Source of the DNA: Piliocolobus tephrosceles
Lineage: Eukaryota; Chordata; Mammalia; Primates; Cercopithecidae
Assembly (NCBI RefSeq): GCF_002776525.5
Contig: NC_045441.1
Location: 83,339,954 to 83,403,953, forward strand
Direction of reading: 5' to 3'
Length of the DNA: 64,000 bases
This document shows, in pieces, positions 49,658-61,220 of the stretch. The translations under genes were made by a program, and so were the position numbers. Positions within the stretch are counted from its first letter, which is position 1. Each line of letters begins with the position of its first letter. Below the pieces are notes generated by a model. It had not been told where the DNA came from, made no database searches, and was given only the letters and a program-made list of their open reading frames with translations.

Positions 49658-50683
49658 GGGTGTGCCCAAGATGGCCAAATAGGAACAACTCCAGCCTCCA
49701 GTTCCGAGCATGAGCGACATAGAAGATGGGTGATTTCTGCATTTTCCACGAGGTACCGAATTCATCTCACTGGGGCATGTTGGACAGTTGGTGCTGGTCC
49801 ACGGGTACAGCCCGACCAGCAAGAGCTGAAGCAGGGTGAGGCATCGCCTCACCTGGGAAGCACAAGGGGGAAGGGAACTCCTTTTCCTAGCAAAAGGAAA
49901 TTGAGACACACAACACCTGGAAAATTGGGTAACTCCCACCCTAATACTACGATTTACCAAGGGTCTTAGCAAACGGCACACCAGGAGATTATATCCCACA
50001 CCTGGCCCAAAGTGTCCTACGCCCACAGAGCCTCCCACATTGCTAGCACAGCAGTCACAGATCTAACAGCAAGGTGGCAGCCAGGCTGGAGGAGGGGTGC
50101 CCGCCATTGCTGAGGCTTAAGTAGATAAACAAAGTCGCCAGAAAACTCGAATTGGGTGGAGCCCACCACAGCTCAAGGAGGCTGGCCTGCCTTTGTAGAC
50201 TCCACATCTGGGGACAGGGCATAGCTAAACAAAAAGCAGCAGAAACCTCTGCAGACGTAAATGCCCGTCTGATAGTTTTGAAGAGAGCAGTGGATCTCCC
50301 AGTACAGAGGTTGAGATCTGAGAATGAACAGTCTGCCTGCTCAAGTGGGTCCCTGACCCCTGAGTAGCCTAACTGGGAGACATCCCCCACTAGGTACAGA
50401 CTGACACCTCACACCTCACATGGCGGGGTACACCCCTGAGACGAAGCTTCCAGAGCAAGAATCAGACAGTAACACTCACTGTTCAGCAATATTCTGTCTT
50501 CTGCAGCCTCTGCTGCTGATACCCAGGCAAACAGGGTCTGGAGTAGACCTCAAGCAAACTCCAACAGACCTACAGCTTAGGGTCCTGTTAGAAGGAAAAC
50601 TAACAAACAGAAAGGACACCCACACCAAAACCCCATCAATATGTCACCATCATCAAAGACCAAAGGCAGATACAGCCACAAAG
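49658..50683 (+). promoter_or_regulatory. L1 5' UTR / internal promoter region of copy C
   Basis: In L1 the 5' UTR holds an internal RNA polymerase II promoter, with a YY1 site near its start and an antisense promoter. A YY1-like caagatggcc is visible at 49667-49676. The region is GC-richer than its surroundings. I infer only that the region is structurally present; present-day activity cannot be judged, and many CpGs have decayed. Confidence 0.7.
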
Positions 50684-51694
50684 ATGGGGAAAAAGCAGTG
50701 CAGAAAAGCTGGAAATTCAAAAAATCAGACTGCATCTCCCTCTCCAAAGGAACGCAGCTCATCATCAGCAATGGAACAAAGTTGGACGGAGAATGACTTT
50801 GAGGAGTTGAGAGAAGAAGGTTTCAGTTGATCAAACTTCTCAGAGCTAAAGGAGGAACTACGTAACCAGCGCAAAGAAACTAAAAGCCTTGAACAAACAT
50901 TTGACGAATGGATAATTAGAATAACCAATGTAGAGAAGTCCTTAAAAGAACTGATAGAGATGAAAACCATAACACAAGAACTACGTGACAAATGCACCAG
51001 CTTCAGTAACCGACTCGATCAACTGGAAGAAAGAGTATCAGCGACTGAAGATCAAATGAATGAAATGAAGTGACAAGTGTAGAGAAAAAAGAGTAAAAAG
51101 AAATAACAAAGCCTCCAAGAAATATGGGATTACATGAAATGACCAAATCAACATCAGATTGGTGTATCTGAAAGTGACGGAGAAAATGGAACGAAGTTGG
51201 AAAACACTCTGCAGGATATCATCCAGGAGAACTTCCCCAACCTAGTAAGGCAGGCCAACATTCAAATTCAGGAAATACAGAGAACACCACAAAGATACTC
51301 CTTGAGAAGAGCAACTCCAAGACAATAATTGTCAGATTCACCAAAGTTGAAATGAAGGAAAAAATGTTAAGGGCAGCCAGAGAGAAAGGTCAGGTTACAC
51401 ACAAAGGGGAAGCCCATAAGACTAACAGCAGATCTCTCGGCAGAAACTCTCCAAGTCAGAAGAGAGTGGGGGTCAATATTCAACATTCTTAAAGAAAAGA
51501 ATTTTCAACCCAGAATTTCATATCCAGCCAAACTAAGTTTCATAAGTGAAAGAGAAATAAAATCCTTTAGAGACAAGCAAATGCTTAGAGATTTTGTCAC
51601 CACCAGGCCTGCCCTACAAAAGATCCTGAAGGAAGCACTAAACATGGAAAGGAAAAACAGGTACTAGCCATTGCAAAAACACATCAAAATGTAA
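50684..51694 (+). pseudogene. L1 ORF1 (RNA-binding chaperone protein), broken
   Basis: The start codon at 50684 begins the usual ORF1 N-terminus (Met-Gly-Lys-Lys-Gln). The frame meets a TGA at 50828-50830 (codon 49), at a CGA-to-TGA type site. Further stops lie near 51071 and at 51664. Downstream sequence still resembles the coiled-coil, RRM and C-terminal domains in order, to the normal stop at about 51692-51694 (about 337 codons, the family's usual length). ORF1p normally coats L1 RNA as a trimer; no such protein can be made from this copy. Confidence 0.9.
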
Positions 51695-51757
51695 AGTCCA
51701 TCGATGCTAGGAAGAAACTGAATCAACTAGCAAGCAAAATAACCAGCTAATATCATA

Positions 51758-54700
51758 ATGACAGGATCAAGTTCACACATAACAATATTAATCTTAAGTG
51801 TAAACGGACTAAATGGTCCAATTAAAAGACACAGACTGACAAATTGGATAAAGAGTCAAGACCCATCAGTTTGCTATATTCAGGAGACCCATCTCACATG
51901 CAGAGACATACATAGGCTCAAAATAAAGGGATGGAAGAAGATCTACCAAGCAAACGGAAAACAAAAAAAGCAGGGGTTGAATCCTAGTCTCTGATAAAAC
52001 AGACTTTAAACCATCAAAGATCAAAAGACACAAAGAAGGCATTACATAATGGTAAAGAGATCAATTCATCAGGAAGAGCTAACTATCTTAAATATATATG
52101 CACCCAATACAGGAGCACCCAGATTCATAAAGCAAGTCCTTAGAGACTTACAAAGAGACTTAGACTCCCACACAATAATAATGGGAGACTTTAACACCCC
52201 CACTGTCAACATTAGACATATCAATGAGACAAAAAGTTAAAAAGGATATCCAGGAATTGAACTCAACTCTGCACCAAGCGGACCTAACAGACACAGAACT
52301 CTCCACCCCAAATCAACAAAATATACAGTCTTCTCAGCACCACATCACACTTATTCCAAAATTGACCACATAGTTGGAAGTAAAGCACTCCTCAGCAAAT
52401 GTACAAGAACAGAAATTATAACAAACTGCCTCTCAGATCACAGTGCAATCAAACTAAAACTCAGGACTAAGAAACTCAATCAAAACCACTCAACTACATG
52501 GAAACTGAACAACCTACTCCTGAATGACTACTGGGTACATAACAAAATGAAGGCAGAAATAAAGATGTTCTTTGAAACCAATGAGAACAAAGATACAACA
52601 TACCAGAATCTCTGGGACATATTTAAAGCAGTGTGTAGAGGGAAATTTATAGCACTAAATGTCCACAAGAGAAAGCAGGAAAGCTCTAAAATTGACACCC
52701 TAACATCATAATTAAAAGAACTAGAGAAGCAAGAGCAAACACATTCAAAAGCTAGCAGAAGGCAAGAAATAACTAAGATCAGAGCAGAACTGAAGGAGAT
52801 AGAGACACAAAAAACCCTCCAAAAAATCAGGGAATCCAGGAGCTGATTTTTTGAAAAGATCAACAAAACTGATACACCACTAGCAAGACTAATAAAGAAG
52901 AAAAGAGAGAAGAATCAAATTGACACAATAAAAAATGATAAAGGGGATATCACCACCAACCCTGCAGAAATACAAACTACCATCAGAGAATACTATAAAC
53001 ACCTCTACGCAAATAAACTAGAAAACCTAGAAGAAATGGATAATTTTCTGGGCACTTACACTCTCCCAAAACTAAACCAGGAAGAAGTTAAATCCCTGAA
53101 TAGACTGATAGCAGGCTCTGAAATTGAGGCAATAATTAACAGTCTACCAACCAAATAAAGTCCAGGACCAGATGGATTCACAGCCGAATTCTACCACAGG
53201 GACAAGGAGGAGTTGGTACCATTCCTTCTGAAACTATTCCAATCAATAGAAAAAGAGGGAATCCTTCCTAACTCATTTTACAAGGTCAACATCATCCTGA
53301 TACCAAAGCCTGGCAGAGATACAACAAAAAAAGAGAATTTTAGACCAATATCCCTGATGAACATCTATGCAAAAATCCTCAATAAAATACTGGCAAACAG
53401 GATCCAGCAGCACATCAAAAAGCTTACCCACCATGATCAAGTGGGCTTCATCCCTGGGATGCAAGGCTGGTTCAACATTCCCAAACCAATAAACGTAATC
53501 CAGCATATAAACAGAACCAAAGACAAAAACCACATGATTATCTCAATAGATGCAGAAAAGGCTTTTGACAAAATTCAACAGCCCTTCATGCTAAAAACTC
53601 TCAATAAATTTGGTGTTGATGGAACATATCTCAAAATAATAAGAGCTATTTATGACGAACCCACAGCCAAAATATCATACTGAATGCGCAAAAACTGGAA
53701 GCATTCTCTTTGAAAACTGGCACAAGACAGGGTTGTCCTCTCTCACCACTCCTATTCAACATAGTGTTGGAATTCTGGCTAGGGCAATCAGGCAAGAGAA
53801 GGAAATTAAAGGTATTCAGGTAGGAAAAGAAGAAGTCAAACTGTCCCTGTTTGCAGATGACATGATTTTATATTTAGAAAACCTCATCATCTCACCCCAA
53901 AATCTCCTTAAGCTGATAAGCAACTTCAGAAAAGTCTCAGGATACAAAATCAATGTGCAAAAATCACAAGCATTCTTATACACCAGTAACAGACAAATAG
54001 AGAGGCAAATCATGAATGAACTCCCATTCACAATAGCTTCAAAGAGTATAAAATACCTAGGAATCCAACTTACAAGGGATGTAAAGGATCTCTTCAAGGA
54101 GAACTACAAACCACTGCTCAGTGAAATAAAAGAGGACACAAACAAATGGAAGAACATACCATGCTCAAGGATAGGAAGACTCAATATTGTGAAAATGGCC
54201 ATACTGCCCAAAGTAATTTATAGATTCAATGCCACGCCCATTAAGCTACCAATGACTTTCTTCACAGAATTGGATAAAATTGCTTTAAAGTTCATATGGA
54301 ACCAAAAAAGAGCCCGCATTGCCAAGACAATCCTAAGCCAAAAGAACAAAGCTGAAGGCATCACGCTACCTGACTTCAAACTATACTACAAGGCTACAGT
54401 AACCAAAACAGCATGGTACTGGTACCAAAACAGAGATATAGACCAATGGAACAGAACAGAGTCCTCAGAAATAATACCACACATCTACAGCCATCTGATC
54501 TTTGACAAATCTGACAAAAACAAGAAATGGGGAAAGGATTCCCTATTTAATAAATGGTGCTGGGAAAATTGGCTAGCCAGAAGTAGAAAGCTGAAACTGG
54601 ATCCTCTCCTTACTCCTTATACGAAAATTAATTCAAGATGGATTAGAGACTTAAATGTTAGACCTAAAACCATAAAAACCCTAGAAGAAAACCTAGGTAG

Positions 54701-55629
54701 TACCATTCAGGACATAGGCATGGGCAAGGACTTCATGTCTAAAACACCAAAAGCAATGGCAACAAAAGCCAAAATTGACAAATGGGATCTAATGAAATTA
54801 AAGAGCTTCTGCACAGCAAAAGAAACTACCATCAGAGTGAACAGGCAACCTACAGAATTGGAGAAAATTTTTGCAATCTACTCATGTGACAAAGGGCTAA
54901 CATCCAGAACATACAAAGAACTCAATCAAATTTACAAGAAAAAAACAAACAACCCCATCAAAAAGTGGGCAAAGGATATGAACAGACACTTCTCAAAAGA
55001 AGACACATGAAATAATGCTCATCATCACTCGCTATCAGAGAAATGCAAATCAAAACCACAATGAGATGCCATCTCACACCAGTTAGAATGGCAATCATTA
55101 AAAAATCAGGAAACAACAGGTGCTGGAGAGAATGTGGAGAAATAGGAACACTTTCACACTGTTGGTAGAATTGTAAACTAGCTCAACCATTGTGGAAAAC
55201 AGTGTGGCGATTCCTCAAGGATCTAGAACTAGAAATACCATTTGACCCAGCCATCCCATTACTGGGGATATACCTAAAGGATTATAAGTATAATTATAAT
55301 TATACTTATAATCTTTTCGGATATAGGTATATCTATATATAGATCCTTTATAGATATAGGTATATCTATAAAGACACATGCACATGTATGTTTATTGCGG
55401 CACTATTCACAAGAGCAAAGACTTGGAATCAACCCATATGTCCATCAGTGACAGACTGGATTAAGAAAATGTGACACATATATGCCATGGAATACTATGC
55501 AACCATAAAAAAGGATGAGTTCGTGTCCTTTGTAGGGACATGGATGAAGCTGGAAACCATCATTCTCAGCAAACTATCGCAAGAACAGAAAACCAAATAC
55601 CACATGTTCTCACTCATAGGTGGGAATTG
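51758..55629 (+). pseudogene. L1 ORF2 (endonuclease-reverse transcriptase), broken, copy C
   Basis: The ORF2 start ATG at 51758 follows the normal spacer. The first 78 codons carry endonuclease landmarks: the Val-Asn-Gly-Leu-Asn stretch and the Gln-Glu-Thr-His motif. A small deletion near 51978 then shifts the frame. Later pieces are 52049-52240 (rest of the endonuclease), 53213-53683 (RT fingers and palm) and 53652-55010 (RT with Phe-Ala-Asp-Asp near 53854-53865, thumb and C-terminal region). Stops and indels separate them. The normal ORF2 stop is at 55627-55629. A palindromic insertion disrupts the C-terminal cysteine-rich region. Confidence 0.9.
55280..55313. repeat. Perfect 34-bp palindrome inside L1 copy C
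   Basis: The sequence from gattataagtataatta to its exact reverse complement is centred at 55296/55297. Copies A and B lack it. The following ~55 bp (55314-55369) contain further inverted and direct copies of tataggtatatcta-type segments before L1 sequence resumes at ataaagacacatgc. Confidence 0.95.
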
Positions 55630-55852
55630 AATCATGAGATCACTTGGACACATGAAGTGGAACATCACACACCAGGTCCTATTGTGGGGAGGGATGGAGG
55701 AAGGAGAGCATTAGGAGATACACCTAATGTAAATGACGAATTAATTGGTGTAGCACACCAACATGGCACATGTATACATATATAACAAACCTTCACGTTG
55801 TGCACATGTACCCTAGAATTTAAAGTATAAAATTTTTTTTTTTTTTACTTTA

Positions 55853-55990
55853 ACTGCAGTGAGATGTGGGGAGATGAATAGAGACCACTGGATTGGTACA
55901 GGTGTGAAATGCTGGGTTCTTAGCATGAGAGAGGAGTGGAAGCAAAGTGAAAAGCAGAGGGCAGAACAGTGAATAGTATAATAAGTGTGA
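55853..55990 (-). repeat. L2 fragment (minus strand), right part
   Basis: The phrase 'actgcagtgagatgtgggg', followed by 'gaatagagaccactgg', continues the L2 interrupted at 49647. The L1 insertion point is therefore precise. Confidence 0.6.
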
Positions 55991-57425
55991 AGCAGGAAAA
56001 GCTGAAAAAAATGACAGTGTAAACATCATGAATCAAAGCAACAAAACTTGGGTTCATAGTTGGCACCTATCCAGTACAAGAGGGTGGGTTAGGCCAGTGG
56101 ACATTTCCTGACTGGGAAATTCCTCTCTTGTCTTAGTCAGTGCCATGCAAAAATTACATAGTGATCATATATCTCACAAAAATAAAGTATCATTACAAGT
56201 AATCTACAAAGGGGTGACTTTAGGACCCATGGAACAAATTTTCAACCAGAAAATTCTATCACTCTAAATTTTGGTGTATCTACAGTATTAGCTACAGCTC
56301 ATAACATTGTTTTCCATGTTCCTTGGGTTTAATTTTCCATTCTGTCTTCTTGTATACCTCCATCATTATTCCTAGGCTGGCCATTTACCTTGACATAAAT
56401 ACTCAGATGCTCTATAATCAGTGTAATTATTGTACTATTGGCTAAATGGTGAGCTTTTTAGGGTAGGGGCTTAGCATTTCATCTTTGCATTCCCAGTGCC
56501 AGACATGGTGCCTTGAAAGTATGAGGGGGTTTTTCCCCGCAAATTTATGAAGTTCCAAGGGGACTGAGTAGGCCTGAAGTAGATTTTTGATAATCAAAAA
56601 AGGTTAAAATATGGGCTGCATAATTCTATACTACATGCTCTTCAGTCGACTTATTTGAAAGCACATAATTCAACCCAAAAGTTCTATTAAACTGAGTAAG
56701 TTATTTAGTAAAACATCCCATTTCTCAGCCATGCCAGATGGTAGTTTACTGTAGCGGTGATGTTGCTAAGTGAGGCTGGCAGATGGGAGATGTTGAAGTG
56801 ATTGTCAGTTGTCCTTAGCATTGGGTCCCCCTAACCCCAACACAGCATTCACTTCTCTTGCTTCTCCTCCATGCCATGTGGCTACATCTCCCTCTTGTTC
56901 CCATAATTCTAATCTTATGCTACTGAACAATATGCAAGGGTTATTAATGATAGCTGCTGGAACACTCAGCATTTCTCCCTTCTCCAAAATGGTAAAAGTA
57001 TATTCTACATATCTCAGATTCTTGTAAGAATAAGATATGTTTTATGTGAAAGTACACTGAAAGTGTAAAGAGTAAGTGCAGACCTGTGATAGAAGAAATG
57101 TTATTACAGTGACACTGTACTGGAGACAGTGGGTATCAAAGGTTTTAGGGACCACAGTAGAAAATGTGACACATATCGCTGAGCGATCAGTAAAATCCAT
57201 ACAAAAATATGTGGTAGCTTCCCACTTCTGCTGAGGATAAAGTATGAAATCTTAAGCACTCTATATTAAATGCCTTACTTTATCAGTTAGATATTAACTG
57301 GTATTTGTACTATTCCAGTTCCAGCCACTGGATCCTTCCAGAACATGTCTTAAGGTCTTTCCTCAGCAGCTCTGCTGGCAAGGTTGTTTCCTTCCTATGC
57401 ATTGCTGGCTAGTTTCAGAAGCCTC
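55991..57425. other. Mostly unassigned; short L2-like end near 56440-56530
   Basis: No gene supported. Near 56440-56530 'aatggtgagctttttagggtag' through 'agtgccagacatggtgcc' resembles the extreme L2 3' end on the plus strand. Opposing frames at 56805-57027 have no family resemblance. Confidence 0.45.
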
Positions 57426-57429
57426 CTGG

Positions 57430-57545
57430 CTTCATCTTTTTCTTTAATTCCATGGAAATGTTAAGGGAGTTGGTGAAAACATTTAATAATGTCTAGTACA
57501 TGACTAGTGCTTAAAATGGTAGCCATTAATGTTATAAGCCCATTT
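57430..57545 (+). repeat. Possible MIR 3' end (plus strand)
   Basis: The phrase 'atgactagtgcttaaaatgg', followed by tagccattaatgttat, fits the end of a MIR. Confidence 0.4.
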
Positions 57546-57569
57546 TTAAAAATTACAATACTTCTCATT

Positions 57570-57690
57570 TATTACACTGGGATCCTCATAACGACAAAGA
57601 CCGCATCTCACTCATCTTTATGTTCTCTAACACTTAAAAATATATCTGGAACACTCTAGTAGATTAATATATATCTATTGAATGAAAAGA
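57570..57690 (+). repeat. Possible L2 3' end (plus strand)
   Basis: The 'gacaaagaccgcatctcac' segment, then a weak 'ctggaacactctagtagatt' and 'ctattgaatgaaaag', fits the L2 terminus. Confidence 0.4.
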
Positions 57691-59555
57691 AACTGTAAAT
57701 GAGGTAAAGATTAACAGTTTAAACCAAGGTAGTCAGTCAGCATCCTGGGCAGAAGTTTAGCATAATTGACTAGTGTGATTCTGTAATAGACTTTGTCCAA
57801 CTTTATTTCTTCCAGGAATAACAACTTACTTTGCCCACGGAATCAAAAGCATAAAACTGTACCATTCAAAACAATATTACTTAATCAATGTTCTGGTGCT
57901 ATTTTTATTAAATGGCATTTGAAGATACCAAATACAGACCAAAAGTTTTTCTGGAGGCACACTGTTTTAAACAAATTAATTATTCATATTCCTTTGTATC
58001 TCACATTGGTTAATGCAGTACCTAACATATTTCTTTTATTCATGTCTTTCTATTTGTATGTATCAAGTTCCTTCTTTTCTTCCTCTGCCTCATTTTCCTT
58101 TTGTTAGCACAATTCTTTACCAAAACAATCCAATTATCTCAGACACAGGATTGTAAATATGAAACTCAGATTCTCATAATACAATAATCCTGCTGATAAA
58201 GAATTCACATGAAGCTTGGGTAACTTGCTTTGATCCAATTAAATAGATTATTTATTTGTGGATAGGAAGAGTAAAAACCTTATTGATGTCCGAAATTTCC
58301 AGGCATAATTTTGCTACCCACCAGGGTATACATAAAAATATTCAAATAAATCCCATTTTAATTCACTTAATGTACCAAAAATAAATATATCACCTGTAAC
58401 AATTTAAAGGAAGGATAAAATACACTCCAATGTCAAGCAAACAACTGAAAAATTAAAATATTAAATCAGCTAAATGATACACGTATAAACTATAAACATA
58501 AGTCTTTACCCATTTTTTATTTCTTCAAAGAAAAAGTTGTCAAATATACTATTGTCCTCTAGAATATTTTATGCTGTAATACTCTGAGCAAGAGCATTTT
58601 CTTTCTCTATCAGCTCAAATCTGGTGAGTTTCAATTTTCCAAATATTACAAAGCAGAGTTCTTAATTATATCTGAAGTCAGTGCAATCAGATTTTAAAAG
58701 AAAACAGACAGAAGTGAACATTATATTTTAGAAAGTTTAGATATAAAACATCAAATATTAACCTTACTTTTTCTATAATTTAAAAATATTTATAAAATAT
58801 TTATTTTTCTCAATAGAGAAATTTATACAACTCCATAACTTTATTCTTTTTGAAGTATATTAGGAAATTTATAGTTTTTTAATGAATTAATAAATTTCAG
58901 GAATTATCCTTTTGACTAAAAGCACATTTTTAAATTGTTTCTGAATACTCAAATATCTATTATATAATATTAGTTTAAACAATAGATATTAGTTTATATC
59001 TAAACAACACTATATTTCCATACACATGCACATGGACATAGAGTCAAATGTTTCCTTGAGGAAACATTGAGCTGCACATAATTGCTATGGGAAGCATTTC
59101 TGTCCTAATGGGCCTGATTATTTATAAATTATCTTATTAATTGTCAGATGTAAGTTGTCAGATCAAAACTGGAAAACATTATGACTGTAAATTATGGTGC
59201 TAAGTGGTTACTCAAAACTAGTGAAAGAGAGAATTAAAGAGAATAGTATATTCTTATTCCCCAAATAAAATTTTGCTAAATCATGATTCACATAACTGAC
59301 ATAAATCAAGACCCACATAAAAGTAGACTGAAATAATTATTATTTTTAAATGTCTTATAAAATTACCATTTAGAGAAAAGCTCATGCCCTTTTATTAAAC
59401 TGGCTTATATCAGTTTTTGTAAAACAGATGAAAAAGTGGCCTAATCCAATTTTCCTGCTAAACTCATTGGTTGTATCTGATGAGTTGTCATTAAGTCATA
59501 GGTTTTTAAATAAATATTGACAAAACACTAAACCCAAATATTACCCATACAGAAA
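57691..59555. other. AT-rich stretch, nothing recognised
   Basis: No gene or named repeat. The 104-codon frame at 57793-58107 is hydrophobic and AT-driven toward its end, with no recognisable family. Confidence 0.45.
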
Positions 59556-59598
59556 CACCACACACACAGACACACACACACGTGCACACACACGCACA
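59556..59598 (+). repeat. (CA)n microsatellite, interrupted
   Basis: CA repeats with cagaca, cgtg and acgc interruptions. Confidence 0.95.
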
Positions 59599-59599
59599 G

Positions 59600-60118
59600 C
59601 TCCTAAAGGAAGCAAAAATTCCTCATTCTTATTAATTTGATTGGTGAGAAGCGTTGCCTGAAAAATACTAATAAAACCTATCTGCTCATTAGACAGAGGT
59701 CCAATGATATGCAAAATATATACTTAAATGTCAATATTAATATTTAATGCATTCATAATGGTATTCATTTATATATTCATTCCTACACATTCAGGGAATG
59801 TTTATAAGCCTCCTCATTAATAATCTTCCATCTCAAGCTGTTTTATTTCCTAAAATTACTGTTGAAAATATGTCTACCTTATAGCTATAGAACCAGAAAA
59901 ACAAAAAGCCAGAAAATATTGGCATCATTAAGTTCACAGTTGTTGCCGCTGTGTTTTCTCAAATGCATAATGCTAACAGTTATTTTCAAAATCATTATTC
60001 TGGAAAATAACTATGTTTCTCCATGCTATAATGTCTCCAAAAGTCTTTCAAATGATATATTATTAATCTCAATATTAGTATAACTATAATTCATTATGGC
60101 CTTTCTGTTAATGATTTG
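59600..60118. other. AT-rich stretch, nothing recognised
   Basis: No gene or named repeat seen. Confidence 0.45.
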
Positions 60119-60131
60119 TTTTTTTTTTTTT

Positions 60132-60440
60132 ATCATGTCTGTACTTGCCTCAAAGTACCCCAGTGCGTTCACTGTGCTCTACCACTTCAGGGATCCTGCG
60201 GTAGCACATCATCTGGCAGCGTTTAGTAACTGGTTTTCTATTTTCATCAACTATAAAATATTCATCAAATTCTATTGCATGCTCCATTCTCTCTGTCCCT
60301 CTCTGATAATCACCAACTGTATAAAAAGTAATGGCTTTAATTTTAAACAAAGAATCATCACCCCATCGCTGTCTACCCTTTGACTTCAAGTAATATTCAT
60401 GCTTATTTTGATGTTTTTTTTTGCTAAAGTTACTTTCTAT
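60132..60440 (-). pseudogene. Unidentified minus-strand open frame, possible retrocopied gene fragment
   Basis: On the minus strand one frame stays open for about 95 codons, from an in-frame stop near 60437 to a TGA at 60150-60152. A Met lies at 60389-60387, giving 79 residues. The predicted peptide is charged and mixed in composition, with a Val-Asp-Glu-Asn-Arg-Lys-Pro segment and a Cys-Gln-Met-Met-Cys-Tyr stretch, unlike the AT-driven frames elsewhere. The plus-strand T-run at about 60119-60131 would be an A-run just after the stop, as expected for a processed pseudogene. Several CpGs occur in an otherwise CpG-poor area. I recognise no protein family. It could also be a stray exon or chance. 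Confidence 0.3.
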
Positions 60441-60656
60441 CCTTCCAATAAGTGATAAAATTTATCAAATTTAACTCCTATTGCTACAAGAGGCTTTACG
60501 TTGGTGAAAGTACCTTGAAGAAAGGAAACTAAGAAAGTAATATCCATCGAGACAAAGTCAGAGGTTAGCCTAATGTGAGGAGAAGAAGTATTTAAACTTT
60601 TTTGCTGTTTATGAATTAGTGAAATTAGAGGTCAAGAGAAATAGATAATTATAGGT
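60441..60656. other. Short stretch, nothing recognised
   Basis: AT-rich; no feature seen. Confidence 0.45.
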
Positions 60657-60668
60657 AAAGAAATGCAG

Positions 60669-60972
60669 GCCAGGTGCCGTGGCTCTCGCCTGTAATCCCA
60701 GCACTTTGGGAAGCTAAGGTGGGCGGATCACCTGAGGTCAGGAGTTCGAGACCAGCATGGCCACAGTGGCGAAACCCTGTCTCTACTAAAAATAGAAAAC
60801 TTAGCTCGGCATGATGGCACAAGCCTGTAATTCCAACTACTCAGAAGGATGAGGCACGCAATTGCTTGAACCTGGGAGGTGGAGGTTGCAATGAGCCAAG
60901 ACTGTGCCACTGCCCTCCAGCCTGGGCAACAGAGTGACACTCTTTGGAAAAAAAAAAAAAGAAAAAAGAAAG
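60669..60972 (+). mobile_element. Alu element (plus strand, S-type)
   Basis: Full dimer from gccaggtgccgtggctc to an A/GAAA-rich tail. The exact target duplication aaagaaatgcag lies at 60657-60668 and 60973-60984. Confidence 0.97.
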
Positions 60973-60987
60973 AAAGAAATGCAGTAC

Positions 60988-61220
60988 TTACTTAAGAGCA
61001 CAGCCTCTGGAATAAAACTTCCTGGTTTGAATCTGGTTCCCCTCATTTTCTGTGTGTGTGAAAATAGCCAAATGATGACTTAAGCTTCTGTTTTGCACAT
61101 ATAAAATGAAGGTAAAATGGGAATTCATCATCAAGTTATTTAAGGTTTAAACATGATAACTTGTCAAATGTCTAACACATTTCCCTGGCTTATAGTAAAA
61201 ATAAACAAATATTCGCTATT
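60988..61220 (+). repeat. MIR element (plus strand)
   Basis: The phrases 'cttaagagcacagcctctgg' and 'cctggtttgaatctggttcc', then 'gcttatagtaaaaataaac' and 'attcgctattattac', follow MIR. The Alu inserted just upstream of it. Confidence 0.75.

Larger units (their letters stand above)
49658..55832 (+). mobile_element. LINE-1 copy C, full-length L1PA-type element
   Basis: The element runs from a typical L1 5' terminus (gcccaagatggcc) through a ~1.0-kb 5' UTR, ORF1, the inter-ORF spacer, ORF2 and the 3' UTR to 'accctagaatttaaagtata', about 6.2 kb in all. The target duplication ttttacttta lies at 49648-49657 and 55843-55852. The 3' copy is preceded by an expanded T-run, and the A tail is nearly absent. 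ORF1 and ORF2 are both broken, so the copy is not mobile. The sequence is compatible with an older L1PA subfamily. A palindromic insertion lies near 55280-55370. It sits inside a minus-strand L2. Confidence 0.95.

Noticed and set aside
49655..50390. Several frames of 71-127 codons on both strands
   Set aside because: They lie in the L1 5' UTR, which is GC-rich and known to contain spurious frames; none corresponds to ORF1 or ORF2.
57793..58107. 104-codon plus-strand frame
   Set aside because: AT-driven and Phe/Leu/Ser-rich at its end, with no recognisable domain.
60669..60984. A/GAAA-rich segment at the Alu end as an independent repeat
   Set aside because: It is the Alu tail merging into the target duplication aaagaaatgcag.
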